A DNA stretch of 64,000 bases from Pseudomonadota bacterium (GCA_039818985.1 JBCBSU010000001.1:1638367-1702366), one strand, 5' to 3'. Shown: positions 18,066-27,420, numbered from the stretch's first letter. Notes: a model not told the origin generated them from the sequence alone. A program made the numbers and translations.

Positions 18066-18847
18066 TGCGATGGCTGCACCTGATATTGGTCATCGGCATC
18101 ATGGCTGGTTTGGGTGCACCCGCAATCGCGCAAGACAGTGACAGCGCTGAAGAAACCGCCAGTGCGAACGCCAACGACGAGGCCTTTGGCGGCATCGTCG
18201 TCTCTGCCAATCGCGAGGGCAATTACACCGTAAAGCCCGGCGACTTCCGCGAAATGATCGACGCCTATTATAAATGGCGCAGCAAATATGCCCCTGGGGG
18301 TGAATTATTCCTGCAGCTACGCCCGGCAAAGGACGAGACCGTTGAGGACATTGGCGACGTCGCCGCACAGTTGAGCCGCGACGGGGAAATTATCGACCTC
18401 GCCTTTGACGAGACATGGCTGGTCAAGCTGCCGGTCGAGCGTCTTGGCGATGGCAAATGGGAACTGGCCTTCAACCAGGTAAAGGGCAAGTTGCGGGTTT
18501 TTCCCACCATATTGTCGCCAGGGACCAGTGAAACATTGAGAAGAATGGGCGATATCCGGCTGGAGTGCCGTGTGTTTTGGGGCTTTTACAATAACCGCGT
18601 CAATGTCGTCCTGCGCGGGCTGTTCGATGTTATCGGCGGCTGTGCGAGCAAACGCTTCAAACCCTATTACCCGCTCGACAGAGAGCTGGTATCGGTCGTA
18701 ATCGACGGTATGGAAAGCCCGCAACCGCTGAAGGAACCGGAAAACGAGGCGTATCTTGTTCCGATTTCTGACAAGGCAGTCCCCAATGATGCGCTGGTGC
18801 GGATCACCTTTGCCGAAGACCCCGCTCCTGCGGAAACACAGCAATAA
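18065..18847 (+). CDS. Secreted protein of unknown function, coupled to icd
   Basis: The 260-residue protein has a standard signal peptide (HLILVIGIMAGLGAPAIAQ, cleavage near residue 23) and no further membrane helix, so it should be periplasmic. An acidic stretch (DSDSAEETASANANDE) follows cleavage, then a mixed alpha/beta region with two cysteines (RLECRVF and GGCASK) that could form a disulfide. The ATG overlaps the icd TGA (TGATG), implying translational coupling to icd. I do not recognise a family and assign no function. Confidence 0.8.
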   Translation: MRWLHLILVIGIMAGLGAPAIAQDSDSAEETASANANDEAFGGIVVSANREGNYTVKPGDFREMIDAYYKWRSKYAPGGELFLQLRPAKDETVEDIGDVAAQLSRDGEIIDLAFDETWLVKLPVERLGDGKWELAFNQVKGKLRVFPTILSPGTSETLRRMGDIRLECRVFWGFYNNRVNVVLRGLFDVIGGCASKRFKPYYPLDRELVSVVIDGMESPQPLKEPENEAYLVPISDKAVPNDALVRITFAEDPAPAETQQ

Positions 18848-18909
18848 CAGCCTGCCACCAGCAGATGAATTTTGCTGACTTGGCCTGCGCCATACGGCAT
18901 TAGTCACCC

Positions 18910-20679
18910 ATGGCAGGCGAAATTCAGATCGAGGGCATGTCCGATGCGCTGGTTATTCTCGGCGCGGCGGGGCTGGTCATCCCGGCTTTTGCCCGTTTCC
19001 GCATCACCCCGATTATCGGCTTCATTCTGGTCGGTATATTGGTCGGACCGGCCGGACTGGGCTCACTGACCGGCGATTATGAATGGCTGAGCTATGTCAC
19101 CATTTCGGATACCGAACCGATTGAGCCCTTTGCCGAGTTCGGGATCATATTGCTGCTGTTTTCCATCGGGCTGGAGCTGTCGTTCAAACGACTATGGTCG
19201 CTGCGCAAGCTGGTATTCGGCGTCGGCGCCGCAGAATTGCTGGTTTCCGGTCTATTGATCGCCATCGCACTCAACCTGATCACGTCGCAAAACTGGCAGG
19301 GTTCGCTCGGTCTCGGCTTGGCGCTGGCACTGTCCTCCACCGCATTGGTGCTGCCAATGTCCGGCACTACCTCACCGGTCGGCAAGGCGGCGCTGGCGAT
19401 GTTGCTGTTCGAGGACATCGCCATCGTGCCTATCATCTTCCTGCTCGGTGCCATTGCTCCCCAAATGGTCGGCGATGATGCCGGGCTGAGCGGTCTCGCC
19501 AGCATATTGATCAACGGCACATTGGTGGTCATCGGCATGATGTTCCTTGGTCGCCTGCTGCTGCCCTATATCTTCGCCCAGGCAGCACGCACCAAAAGCC
19601 CGGAAATCTTCCTCGCCACCAGCCTGTTGGTGGTGATTGTCGCCAGCCTGGTCACCGGTGCTGTCGGCCTGTCACCGATTGTCGGCGCACTGCTAGCCGG
19701 TCTGTTGATCGCAGAGACAGAATATGTCGGTGAGGTCGAGGTGATAACCGCCCCGTTCAAGGGTCTGGCACTAGGGGTATTCCTTATCAGTGTCGGCATG
19801 AGCATCGACCTGCGGGTCATATCGGAAAATGCCCTGCTGTTGGTTTCGGCGGTCACCGGCGTGGTGGTGATCAAGGCAATTGTCACCGGCCTGCTGTTGC
19901 GCTTTGCCGGTGCCAGCAGAGGCACCGCGGCCGAGGCCGGAGTGTTGATGGCCAGCCCTTCGGAAACGACGCTGATCGTGCTTGCCGCAGCGGCGTCGGC
20001 ACAGCTTATCAACCCGGATACTGCGCAATTCTGGCAGATCGTCACCGCCATCGGCCTGACCATCACGCCGCTACTGGCACGGCTTGGCCATGACATTTCC
20101 CGCCGGGTCGAAATGGCCAGCAGCGAGGCGCCAACGGTGGAGGAGGGCAATACCACCGACCGCTCGGTGATCTTCGGCTTTGGCCGTATCGGCGTGATGG
20201 TGGCAGAAATGCTCGACAAGCACGACCAGCCTTACATTGCCATCGACTCCAACATCGATGTCGTTGCCCGGGGGCGCCGAAACGGCTTCAATATCATTTA
20301 CGGCGATGTCTCGCGGCCGGAAATCATGGACCGGCTGCAGCTAGGCCATGCCCGGGCGCTGATCGTTACCATGGATGAGCCGGTATTGGCGGCGCGCATT
20401 GTCAAGCGGGTGCGCGGCTGGGTGCCCGACCTCACGATCATCGCGCGCGCCCGCGATACAGAAAACGCCGCCGAGCTATACCGCGCCGGAGCCTCTGTAG
20501 CGGTGCCGGAAACGCTGGAAAGCTCGTTACAGATATCCGAAGCAGCGCTGGTCGATCTCGGCATCGGCATGGGGCATGTCATCGCCTCGGTCCATGAAAA
20601 GCGCGACGAGATGCGCGACAGAATCATGGACAAGGGCGAGCTTGATACAAAACCCGAATTGAAATCACGCACCATATGA
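18910..20679 (+). CDS. CPA2-family monovalent cation:proton antiporter (KefB/YbaL-like)
   Basis: The protein has two parts. Residues 1-395 hold about 12 membrane helices of the Na/H exchanger fold, with the family sequence ITPIIGFILVGILVGPAGL and LLFEDIAIVPIIFLLG (the ED pair of CPA2 transporters). From about residue 417 a TrkA-N (RCK) domain begins, VIFGFGRIGVMVAEML, with an acidic residue after the second strand, typical of NAD(H) binding, and the full domain continues to about residue 535. It probably moves potassium in exchange for protons during pH or electrophile stress. The ATG at 18910 is used; ATG at 18937 is an alternative. No ancillary kefF/kefG gene is adjacent. Confidence 0.88.
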   Translation: MAGEIQIEGMSDALVILGAAGLVIPAFARFRITPIIGFILVGILVGPAGLGSLTGDYEWLSYVTISDTEPIEPFAEFGIILLLFSIGLELSFKRLWSLRKLVFGVGAAELLVSGLLIAIALNLITSQNWQGSLGLGLALALSSTALVLPMSGTTSPVGKAALAMLLFEDIAIVPIIFLLGAIAPQMVGDDAGLSGLASILINGTLVVIGMMFLGRLLLPYIFAQAARTKSPEIFLATSLLVVIVASLVTGAVGLSPIVGALLAGLLIAETEYVGEVEVITAPFKGLALGVFLISVGMSIDLRVISENALLLVSAVTGVVVIKAIVTGLLLRFAGASRGTAAEAGVLMASPSETTLIVLAAAASAQLINPDTAQFWQIVTAIGLTITPLLARLGHDISRRVEMASSEAPTVEEGNTTDRSVIFGFGRIGVMVAEMLDKHDQPYIAIDSNIDVVARGRRNGFNIIYGDVSRPEIMDRLQLGHARALIVTMDEPVLAARIVKRVRGWVPDLTIIARARDTENAAELYRAGASVAVPETLESSLQISEAALVDLGIGMGHVIASVHEKRDEMRDRIMDKGELDTKPELKSRTI

Positions 20680-20732
20680 CGTTGTCGAGGTGCAAACCGC
20701 ACTGCCGCACCGAAACGTACCGGGTTCAGGAG

Positions 20733-21638
20733 CTATCCCCTCCCCCGTGTCTTTGTGGCTCCCGGTCTCGCGGTGGTCTCGATAAACTCTATGATCCGCC
20801 CTGCAATATCCTTGCCGGTCGCGTTTTCAATCCCTTCCAGGCCGGGCGAGCTGTTAACCTCCATAATCACCGGACCATGATTGGAGCGCAATATGTCGAC
20901 ACCGGCGACATTCAGTCCCATCACCTTGGCAGCGCGCACGGCAGTTGAGCGTTCTTCTGGTGTGATCTTGATCGGCTTGGCCGAACCGCCGCGATGAAGG
21001 TTGGACCGGAAATCATCCGCTGCCCCGGTGCGCATCATCGATGCCGCTACCTTGCCGCCGACTATGAGGATGCGCAGGTCGCTTGAACCGGCCTCCTTGA
21101 TAAACTCCTGCACCAATATATTGACATTGGCACCGCGAAACGCCTCGATCACCGACTTGGCTGACTTGTCGGTTTCGGCCAGCACGACCCCTATCCCCTG
21201 TGTGCCTTCGGTCAGCTTGATCACCACCGGCGCGCCACCGGCAATCTTCATTACCTCTTCGGTCTGTTTCGGATCATGGGCAAAGGCCGTCACCGGCAGG
21301 CCAAGCCCGTGCTTGGCGAAGATCTGCATAGAGCGCAGCTTGTCGCGGCTACGCCCAATGGCGACACTTTCATTGAGCGGCCATACGCCCATCATCTCGA
21401 ACTGGCGCAGCACTGCGAGGCCATATTGGGTCACCGACGCGCCGATCCGTGGGATAACCGCATCATAACCGCTCAGCGTCTGACCTTCATAAAGGATGCT
21501 CGGTCGATGCGAGGTGATGTTCATCGTGCAGCGCAAAGTGTTGATGATATCAAGTGTATGGCCACGCTGCTCCGCCGCTTCGACCAGCCGCTGGTGCGAA
21601 TAGAGCTTAGGGTTGCGCGCCAGCATGGCGATTTTCAT
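20733..21638 (-). CDS. rimK: ATP-grasp glutamate ligase RimK
   Basis: RimK adds glutamate residues to the C-terminus of ribosomal protein S6, altering the ribosome. The 301-residue length fits. ATP-grasp signatures are visible: [17 protein letters not shown] (phosphate loop), [17 protein letters not shown] and the metal-binding [15 protein letters not shown] near the C-terminus. The ATG at 21638 has GAGGAG upstream and overlaps the rimB stop (ATGA). S6 (rpsF) is not in the window. Specific substrate is assigned by family and by its rimB partner. Confidence 0.92.
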   Translation of the reverse strand: MKIAMLARNPKLYSHQRLVEAAEQRGHTLDIINTLRCTMNITSHRPSILYEGQTLSGYDAVIPRIGASVTQYGLAVLRQFEMMGVWPLNESVAIGRSRDKLRSMQIFAKHGLGLPVTAFAHDPKQTEEVMKIAGGAPVVIKLTEGTQGIGVVLAETDKSAKSVIEAFRGANVNILVQEFIKEAGSSDLRILIVGGKVAASMMRTGAADDFRSNLHRGGSAKPIKITPEERSTAVRAAKVMGLNVAGVDILRSNHGPVIMEVNSSPGLEGIENATGKDIAGRIIEFIETTARPGATKTRGRG

Positions 21639-22102
21639 CGGTCGCTCTCCTCGGGCTTGCCCAGCATGTAACGGTGCCTGCAATTGACCAGAAAGCCGCG
21701 GCGCAATGCCCTTCGCCCGATCAGGATCGGGAAGGTCATCCGGCCGCGATTCGCCAATGTGAGATGGCCCCGCCAATGCAGCTTACCAAGCCGCATGGTC
21801 GTTTCTATGACATAGCGTAGCTGGCGCTCGCCATTGGAGCTTGTAACGCTGCGCTGTTCGACCACCGGTGCGCGATAGCGTGCCGCACGCTCGCCCTTAT
21901 GCGCCCGGAACCAGAATTCGACATGCGGGACACCGTCAATATCAAGTGGTCGAATGCGGGTGGCATGGATGGAAGATGTCGCTGCGCCGCTGTCGATCTT
22001 GGCCTTGATCCGGCGCAACCCCAGACCGGGCAGATCAATGCACTCACACCAGCCGATTTCCTGCTGTTTTTTCAGCTTTTTGCGTAGTTTCGGCAAATCC
22101 AT
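21635..22102 (-). CDS. rimB: Retropepsin-like protease RimB (ATP-dependent zinc protease family)
   Basis: This belongs to the family annotated as putative ATP-dependent zinc protease, now considered retropepsin-like. The central motif [14 protein letters not shown] gives the Asp-Ser-Gly-Ala active-site pattern of an aspartic protease; no HExxH zinc motif is seen. In Pseudomonas, RimB works with RimK in ribosomal protein modification. The overlap with rimK here supports the same partnership; a rimA gene is not present. The 155-residue protein is read from ATG 22102; a TTG two codons upstream is possible. Confidence 0.87.
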   Translation of the reverse strand: MDLPKLRKKLKKQQEIGWCECIDLPGLGLRRIKAKIDSGAATSSIHATRIRPLDIDGVPHVEFWFRAHKGERAARYRAPVVEQRSVTSSNGERQLRYVIETTMRLGKLHWRGHLTLANRGRMTFPILIGRRALRRGFLVNCRHRYMLGKPEESDR

Positions 22103-22119
22103 CGCCAAGCGCTAGCACC

Positions 22120-22150
22120 GGCCGCAATGCCGCGCAAAACAATTGCGGCC
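22120..22150 (-). terminator. Hairpin downstream of gdhA
   Basis: Perfect 9-bp arms GGCCGCAAT and ATTGCGGCC surround a 13-base loop, 27 bases after the gdhA stop on the minus strand. There is no T run after it, so it may be a rho-assisted stop or a stability hairpin. Confidence 0.4.
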
Positions 22151-22176
22151 AGTGCTCGAAACGTCGCGGAGAAGGC

Positions 22177-23532
22177 TTACACTACGCCATAGGCGAGCAT
22201 CGCATCGGCGACTTTCTTGAAACCGGCGATATTGGCGCCCTTGACGTAATTGACATAACCGTCGCCTTCATCGCCATATTCGACACATTTTTCATGGATG
22301 CCCGCCATCAGGTCGTTGAGCATCTCCCCAAGACGTTCATTGGTCCAGCTGATGCGCTCGGCATTCTGGCTCATTTCCAACCCCGAAACCGCCACACCGC
22401 CGGCATTGGCGGCTTTGCCCGGGCCATACATGATCTTCGCATCATGGAAGACATGGACACCTTCGAGCGTAGTGGGCATGTTGGCGCCTTCGGAAACACC
22501 CTGGACACCATTGGCAACCAGCGTTTTTGCCTCATCCTCGTTAAGCTCATTCTGAGTGGCGCAAGGCAGCGCGAGATCACAGGTCACGCCCCAGGGCCGT
22601 TCGCCTTCATGGAAGCTCGCACCGGTAAATTCGTCGGCATATTCGCTGATGCGGCCGCGTTTGACGGTCTTGAGATTCTTGATCCAGTCGATCTTCTCCT
22701 GGTCGATACCATCGGGATCATGGATGAAGCCGCCACTGTCCGACAGAGTCAGTACCTTGCCGCCCTTGAGTGTAATCTGTTCGGCGGCATGGGTAGCAAC
22801 ATTGCCCGATCCCGAGATTACCGCTGTCTTGCCAGCGATGTCCTCACCCTTGTGTTTGAGCATATTCTCGAGGAAATAGACCGCGCCATAGCCGGTGGCT
22901 TCGGGCCGCATTTGCGATCCGCCATATTCCAGCGCCTTGCCGGTCAATACCCCCTCCCAGCGATTGGTGATCCGTTTATACTGGCCGAACATATAGCCAA
23001 TCTCGCGCCCGCCAACACCGATATCGCCAGCAGGCACATCGGTATCGGGACCGATATGGCGATAGAGCTCGGTCATGAACGCCTGGCAGAAGCGCATCAC
23101 TTCTCCATCCGACTTTTCACGCGGATTGAAATTGGCGCCGCCCTTGCCACCACCCATGGGGAGACCGGTCAGCGAATTTTTGAACGTTTGTTCGAAAGCG
23201 AGAAATTTCAGCACGCTCTCAGTGACGGTGGGGTGAAAACGGATGCCGCCTTTATAGGGGCCGATGGCATTGTTGTTCTGTACCCGCCAGCCACGCTGCA
23301 CCCGGATATTGTGATTGTCGTCTTCCCAGCAAACACGGAAGGAAACCACCCGGTCCGGCTCGGCGATGCGGCGCAAGATCTGGGCTGAATGATATTCTTC
23401 CTTGTCGGCGATGAAGTCGTAAATATCCTGCGCGACTTCCTGCACCGCCTGGATGAATTCGGTCTGGCCGGGATTGCGCTTTTTCACGCCCGCCATAAAG
23501 GTGTCGAGATCTACGTGATCGGATACTGCCAT
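22177..23532 (-). CDS. gdhA: Glutamate dehydrogenase (NADP type)
   Basis: GdhA reversibly aminates 2-oxoglutarate to glutamate. The 451-residue protein has the substrate motif LPMGGGKGGANFNP, where the catalytic lysine lies, followed by DTDVPAGDIGVGGREIGYMFG and the dinucleotide fold VISGSGNVATHAAEQ. The hexameric, approximately 450-residue form generally uses NADP and runs toward glutamate synthesis. The ATG at 23532 has GAGGGG upstream and starts MAVSDHVDLD. It is a single-gene unit, flanked by a terminator-like hairpin. Confidence 0.96.
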   Translation of the reverse strand: MAVSDHVDLDTFMAGVKKRNPGQTEFIQAVQEVAQDIYDFIADKEEYHSAQILRRIAEPDRVVSFRVCWEDDNHNIRVQRGWRVQNNNAIGPYKGGIRFHPTVTESVLKFLAFEQTFKNSLTGLPMGGGKGGANFNPREKSDGEVMRFCQAFMTELYRHIGPDTDVPAGDIGVGGREIGYMFGQYKRITNRWEGVLTGKALEYGGSQMRPEATGYGAVYFLENMLKHKGEDIAGKTAVISGSGNVATHAAEQITLKGGKVLTLSDSGGFIHDPDGIDQEKIDWIKNLKTVKRGRISEYADEFTGASFHEGERPWGVTCDLALPCATQNELNEDEAKTLVANGVQGVSEGANMPTTLEGVHVFHDAKIMYGPGKAANAGGVAVSGLEMSQNAERISWTNERLGEMLNDLMAGIHEKCVEYGDEGDGYVNYVKGANIAGFKKVADAMLAYGVV

Positions 23533-23762
23533 GGTCTGCCCCTCTCTGCAAAATGCCAAAAACTTGCGAGCGACCCTGGCTGTTATGCGCGATTGCTTTC
23601 CGGGCTTCTGTGACTCGGTGCACTGCGCCGCAACAGAGTAGCAGCTTTTCGGAAAATGCCTATAGTTGAGTTTCTTCGGTCGAATATGCGCGACAGCTTC
23701 CAGCCGAAATCACGGCAAGAGCCAGTGGCGACAAAGAGCAGAACTGTCACCCGTGAACGAAC

Positions 23763-24431
23763 TCAGCCCGCATTATCGGACGGGCGTTCGGCTGCATCGC
23801 TATCTTCGCCCACGCCATCGTCAACGGCTTCACTGTCCGCGGTTTCATCCGCGTCATCCTCAGGCACGCCATTACCCGCATCGGGTCCGGCAACCACCGG
23901 GCCCAGCACCATCGACAGGCGCGACGCCTGTTCGCCGATGACGCCATCCACGGCGGCAGCGATCGTTTCCATCGGGAAGCGCATATAGCCGCCAACGACA
24001 TATTCGAAACGGATTTTGGTGCCGGCGTCGCTGGGGGTCAGCGTGATCGTCAGGCTGCCGGTAACCGCCTCGGATTGCAGCGGCCCCAGCGCACCGACCA
24101 TGCGCAGCATCTTGCCCGGCTCGCTATAGACGATGTGCATGTGCTCAACGCTGCCGCGCGAACCATCGGGAGTAGATGCTGGGATCAGCTCGCAAAAGCA
24201 GCCCGTCGCCTGGGCATCCATGTAGAAATTGTCGGCATCACCCGTCCAGCTATGCTCGGCTGACCACCATTTCGCCGGAGCGCGCAACATTGCGAAGGTG
24301 GCATCAGGGTCGGTACTGACCTCGACATCATGGGTGGTGACAAAGCCGTTATCGCTGCTCGCGGTAATCTCGGCATGGGCCGGAACCGCACCGAGAACCA
24401 GAATGGCAGCCAGAACTATCGGATATCGCAT
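23763..24431 (-). CDS. Secreted SRPBCC-fold protein with an acidic tail
   Basis: The 222-residue protein has a signal peptide (MRYPIVLAAILVLGAVPAHA). The body fits the START/SRPBCC (polyketide cyclase-like) ligand-binding fold: STDPDATFAMLRAPAKWW at the beginning and SLTITLTPSDAGTKIRFEYVVGGY near the end. Such domains bind hydrophobic ligands; here it would do so in the periplasm. The last 35 residues are strongly acidic (DDADETADSEAVDDGVGED). It lies just after adk, where the ribosomal alpha operon usually stands. Ligand unknown. Confidence 0.8.
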   Translation of the reverse strand: MRYPIVLAAILVLGAVPAHAEITASSDNGFVTTHDVEVSTDPDATFAMLRAPAKWWSAEHSWTGDADNFYMDAQATGCFCELIPASTPDGSRGSVEHMHIVYSEPGKMLRMVGALGPLQSEAVTGSLTITLTPSDAGTKIRFEYVVGGYMRFPMETIAAAVDGVIGEQASRLSMVLGPVVAGPDAGNGVPEDDADETADSEAVDDGVGEDSDAAERPSDNAG

Positions 24432-24475
24432 GGCCTCTCCCTCATTTCAGGCGACCAAGCCTATGGGCTTCGCAC

Positions 24476-25123
24476 TCAGCTATCAAGTATCGCCGCGATA
24501 TCGCTCGCAACTTCATCCATCGAACCCATGCCGTCGACCCGGGTGACAATGTCGCGCTGCTCATAGATAGGCAGAATCGGGGCGGTCTTGGCGCGATATT
24601 CTTCCATCCGCTTGCGCACGGTTTCTTCATTGTCATCAGGGCGGCGCTTGAACTCGGTGCTGCCGCAGCGATCACATATGCCCTCTTTGGCGGGCAACTT
24701 GTGCCGGTCGTGATAGCCGGCACCGCAATTGGCACAGGTGAAGCGACCGGTGATCCGATCGACCAGTGCATCGACATCGACCGCCAGTTCGATGACATGG
24801 TCGAGGCTGCGGTGACGCGATTCCAGAATGTCATCGAGCGAAGCCGCCTGCGCTGCCGTGCGCGGATAGCCGTCAAAGATAACCCCTGTTTCGGAGGAGA
24901 GGCTGTCCAAAGCATCACCGATCAGGTCGGAGACGATTTCATCGGAGACGAGCTGGCCTGCATCCATCACCGCCTTGGCCTTGAGACCCACCGGGGTTGC
25001 AGCCTTGACCGCAGCGCGGAGCATATCGCCGGTGGAAAGCTGCACCATGCCGCGCTGCTCAACCAGCTTGTGCGCCTGTGTGCCCTTGCCTGCCCCGGGC
25101 GGGCCCAAAAGGATGATATTCAA
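24476..25123 (-). CDS. adk: Adenylate kinase (zinc-type lid, TTG start)
   Basis: Adk interconverts AMP, ADP and ATP. The P-loop GPPGAGKGTQ is at residues 7-16, with the AMP-binding LSTGDMLRAAV and the FDGYPRTAAQ segment. The lid carries four cysteines in a zinc-finger arrangement (CANCGAGYH and CDRCG), as in Gram-positive and many alphaproteobacterial enzymes. Length 215. The start is TTG at 25121-25123 with GGGGAG eight bases upstream; no ATG fits. It follows secY on the same transcript. Confidence 0.96.
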   Translation of the reverse strand: MNIILLGPPGAGKGTQAHKLVEQRGMVQLSTGDMLRAAVKAATPVGLKAKAVMDAGQLVSDEIVSDLIGDALDSLSSETGVIFDGYPRTAAQAASLDDILESRHRSLDHVIELAVDVDALVDRITGRFTCANCGAGYHDRHKLPAKEGICDRCGSTEFKRRPDDNEETVRKRMEEYRAKTAPILPIYEQRDIVTRVDGMGSMDEVASDIAAILDS

Positions 25124-25174
25124 GCGACGACTCCCCTAATTGTCGGCGAATGCCTAATTTTTCAGGACTATGGC

Positions 25175-26542
25175 CTAGCGCAGCCGACCCTTCAACTTAG
25201 CCTTTTTGATAAGATCGCCATATTGGTGCGCCAGCAAATGGCTCTGTATCTGGGTCACCGTATCGACAGTCACATTGACGACGATGAGCAGGCTGGTACC
25301 GCCAAGGAAGAAGAGCGGAATGCCGGTCTGCTTGATGACATATTCGGGCAGCACGCAGACAAAGGCGAGATAGGCTGCACCGACGACAGTGATGCGGGTC
25401 AGCACATAGTCGAGATAGGTTGCGGTGTTTTTGCCCGGACGGATGCCGGGGATAAAGCCACCATTGCGCTTCAGATTGTCGGCGGTTTCTTCCGGGTTGA
25501 ACACCACCGCGGTGTAGAAGAAACAGAAGAAGATGATGCCGACGGCATAGAGCGTCATATAGACCGGCTCGCCATGCGACAGCGTCGTGTTCAGTGTCTG
25601 CAGCACCGAACCCCAGGTGGTGGTGGTATCGATATTGTTACCGGCAAACTGGCTGATTGTCAGCGGCAGCAGCAGCAGCGACGAGGCGAAGATCGGCGGG
25701 ATAACACCGGCGGTGTTGACCTTGAGCGGCAAGTGCGAGCGATCAGCCTGCATGCCGCCGCGCTGTTGCGCCCGCTTGGGATATTGAATCAGCACCCGAC
25801 GCTGGGCGCGCTCCATGAAACAGATAAATACGATCAGGCCGATGATCATCACGATGATACCGACGATCAGTCCGGCAGAGATAGTACCCTCGCGGCCCTG
25901 CTGGAACATTTGCGACACGAAAGTCGGCATTTGCGCGACGATACCGGCCATGATGATCAACGAGATACCGTTGCCGATACCGCGGCTGGTGATTTGCTCG
26001 CCCAGCCACATCAGGAACATGGTGCCACCGACCAGCGAGATCACGGCACCGATGCGGAAGGTCAGACCGGGGTCGATAACCGCCTGCACACCGCTGGCCG
26101 AAGCAAAGGTCTCAAGCCCTGCCGCGATAAAATAGCCCTGCACCATACACAGGCCGACCGTGCCGTAACGGGTATATTGGTTCAGTTTCTTGCGCCCGCT
26201 CTCGCCCTCTTTCTTGATCGCGGCCAGGGTCGGCGACAGTGCCGCTGCCAGCTGCACCACGATAGAGGCAGTGATATAGGGCATGACGCCCAGAGCGATC
26301 AGGCTCATGCGTTCGAGTGAACCGCCGGAAAAGGTGTTGAAGATATCGAGAACACCGCCCTGGGTACGCTCTGCCAGATTGGCCAGTGCCGTCGGATTGA
26401 CGCCGGGCAGCGGCACATAACTCAGCAGACGGAAGATAACCAGCGCACCGATGGTAAACCAGATGCGGCGCCGCAATTCGGTCGCTTCGGAGAATTTTGC
26501 CAGGCTGAAACTGCTGGCGATATTGTCGGCACGTGTTGCCAT
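25175..26542 (-). CDS. secY: Protein translocase subunit SecY
   Basis: SecY is the channel of the Sec translocon. The 455-residue protein has about ten helices, the N-terminal signature RIWFTIGALVIFRLLSYVPLPG, the plug and TM2 region, and NPEETADNLKRNGGFIPGIRPG near residue 330, a strongly conserved cytoplasmic segment. The ATG at 26542 gives MATRADNIASSFSLAKF, which matches relatives; a GTG four codons upstream is also open. A predicted promoter (26614-26642) and a terminator (26690-26726) separate it from rplO, so secY-adk is probably its own unit. Confidence 0.96.
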   Translation of the reverse strand: MATRADNIASSFSLAKFSEATELRRRIWFTIGALVIFRLLSYVPLPGVNPTALANLAERTQGGVLDIFNTFSGGSLERMSLIALGVMPYITASIVVQLAAALSPTLAAIKKEGESGRKKLNQYTRYGTVGLCMVQGYFIAAGLETFASASGVQAVIDPGLTFRIGAVISLVGGTMFLMWLGEQITSRGIGNGISLIIMAGIVAQMPTFVSQMFQQGREGTISAGLIVGIIVMIIGLIVFICFMERAQRRVLIQYPKRAQQRGGMQADRSHLPLKVNTAGVIPPIFASSLLLLPLTISQFAGNNIDTTTTWGSVLQTLNTTLSHGEPVYMTLYAVGIIFFCFFYTAVVFNPEETADNLKRNGGFIPGIRPGKNTATYLDYVLTRITVVGAAYLAFVCVLPEYVIKQTGIPLFFLGGTSLLIVVNVTVDTVTQIQSHLLAHQYGDLIKKAKLKGRLR

Positions 26543-26613
26543 ATTTCCAAACACCCCATGATCACAGCGCGCTCGTCAGAGCCGTTTTGCGCCGCTCATC
26601 GTCATTCCGTTTT

Positions 26614-26642
26614 ACCCTAGCCGCCCTGCCCTGACCTGTCGA
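26614..26642 (-). promoter_or_regulatory. Predicted promoter of secY-adk
   Basis: On the minus strand TCGACA (26642-26637) and TAGGGT (26619-26614) are separated by 17 bases, close to the TTGACC-N17-TAAGGG arrangement before rpsL. It lies just after the rplO terminator. Confidence 0.4.
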
Positions 26643-26689
26643 GTTCCCGCAGATTGCGAGATGCCGATCAGACAGGCAGGTGGCCTCAA

Positions 26690-26726
26690 AAGCAAAACCC
26701 CGCAGCACCATATCGGCATGCGGGGT
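26690..26726 (-). terminator. Intrinsic terminator after rplO
   Basis: Perfect 8-bp arms ACCCCGCA and TGCGGGGT around a 14-base loop are followed on the minus strand by TTTGCTTTTG. It starts 23 bases after the rplO stop, inside what is normally a continuous spc operon. Confidence 0.75.
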
Positions 26727-26748
26727 CTGCTTCGCAAGGTGCCCTGAC

Positions 26749-27231
26749 TTATTCTGCCTTGGCTTCGGGTTTGGCAGCGAGGATTTCGACCTTGCCACCG
26801 GCCTTTTCGACCGCAGCAACCGCTGCCTTGGAGGCACCGGCCACGGCAAAACTGGCCTTGGTTTTCAGCTCACCCTTGGCCAGCAGACGGACGCCATCCT
26901 TGCCGCCACGCGCCAGGCCAGCAGCCTTGAGCGCGGCATGGTCGATGGTGCCCTTGGCATCGAGCTTCTTGGCGTCGATCATCTTCTGAACCATGCCCAG
27001 ATTGACCTCGGCATAATCCTTGCCGAACGGATTGTTGAAGCCACGCTTTGGCAGGCGCATATGCAGCGGCATCTGGCCGCCTTCAAAGCCCTTGATGGCA
27101 ACACCCGAACGGCTCTTCTGGCCCTTCTGGCCACGACCACCGGTCTTGCCCTTGCCCGAGCCAATACCACGCCCGATGCGGATGCGGCCCTTGCGGGCGC
27201 CTTCATTATCCTTGATTTCATTCAGTTTCAT
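26749..27231 (-). CDS. rplO: 50S ribosomal protein L15
   Basis: L15 is an assembly protein of the 50S subunit. The Gly-rich N-terminal region [19 protein letters not shown] and [17 protein letters not shown] are diagnostic. The 160-residue protein ends with a short Ala/Lys/Glu tail (AAKPEAKAE). ATG at 27231. Its upstream neighbour rpmD is 199 bases away because a repeat element has been inserted between them, whereas the two genes are usually nearly adjacent. Confidence 0.97.
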   Translation of the reverse strand: MKLNEIKDNEGARKGRIRIGRGIGSGKGKTGGRGQKGQKSRSGVAIKGFEGGQMPLHMRLPKRGFNNPFGKDYAEVNLGMVQKMIDAKKLDAKGTIDHAALKAAGLARGGKDGVRLLAKGELKTKASFAVAGASKAAVAAVEKAGGKVEILAAKPEAKAE

Positions 27232-27282
27232 TTTTGCACTCGCTTCATGCTTGGCCCGATTATCGGGGGTTACGCGCTAATA

Positions 27283-27420
27283 TCTCTCTCCCTTCAAGGG
27301 AGAGATACGGAGACTTGGCAGCTTGCTGCTTAGTCGTAGTTGAGAGGGCCTGTGCCCTCTCCAAGCTTTGCTAGTCGCTTCGCGACAAGCGCCGCTATCC
27401 TCTCCCTAAATGGGAGAGGA
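27283..27420. repeat. Extragenic repeat element, copy 1 (between rpmD and rplO)
   Basis: The element starts with the near-palindrome TCTCTCCCTTCAAGGGAGAGA, continues with TACGGAGACTTGG and TTAGTCGTAGTTGAGAG, and ends with CCTCTCCC-taaat-GGGAGAGG. The same pieces in the same order occur at 45849-46023. It has two terminal hairpins, like a REP/BIME-type or MITE-like element. It is transcribed within the ribosomal operon. Confidence 0.75.

Noticed and set aside
24701-26320. 539-codon open frame on the plus strand opposite secY and adk
   Set aside because: It is antisense to two clear essential genes, has no recognisable domain and a His/Asp/Gln-rich composition typical of a high-GC shadow frame.
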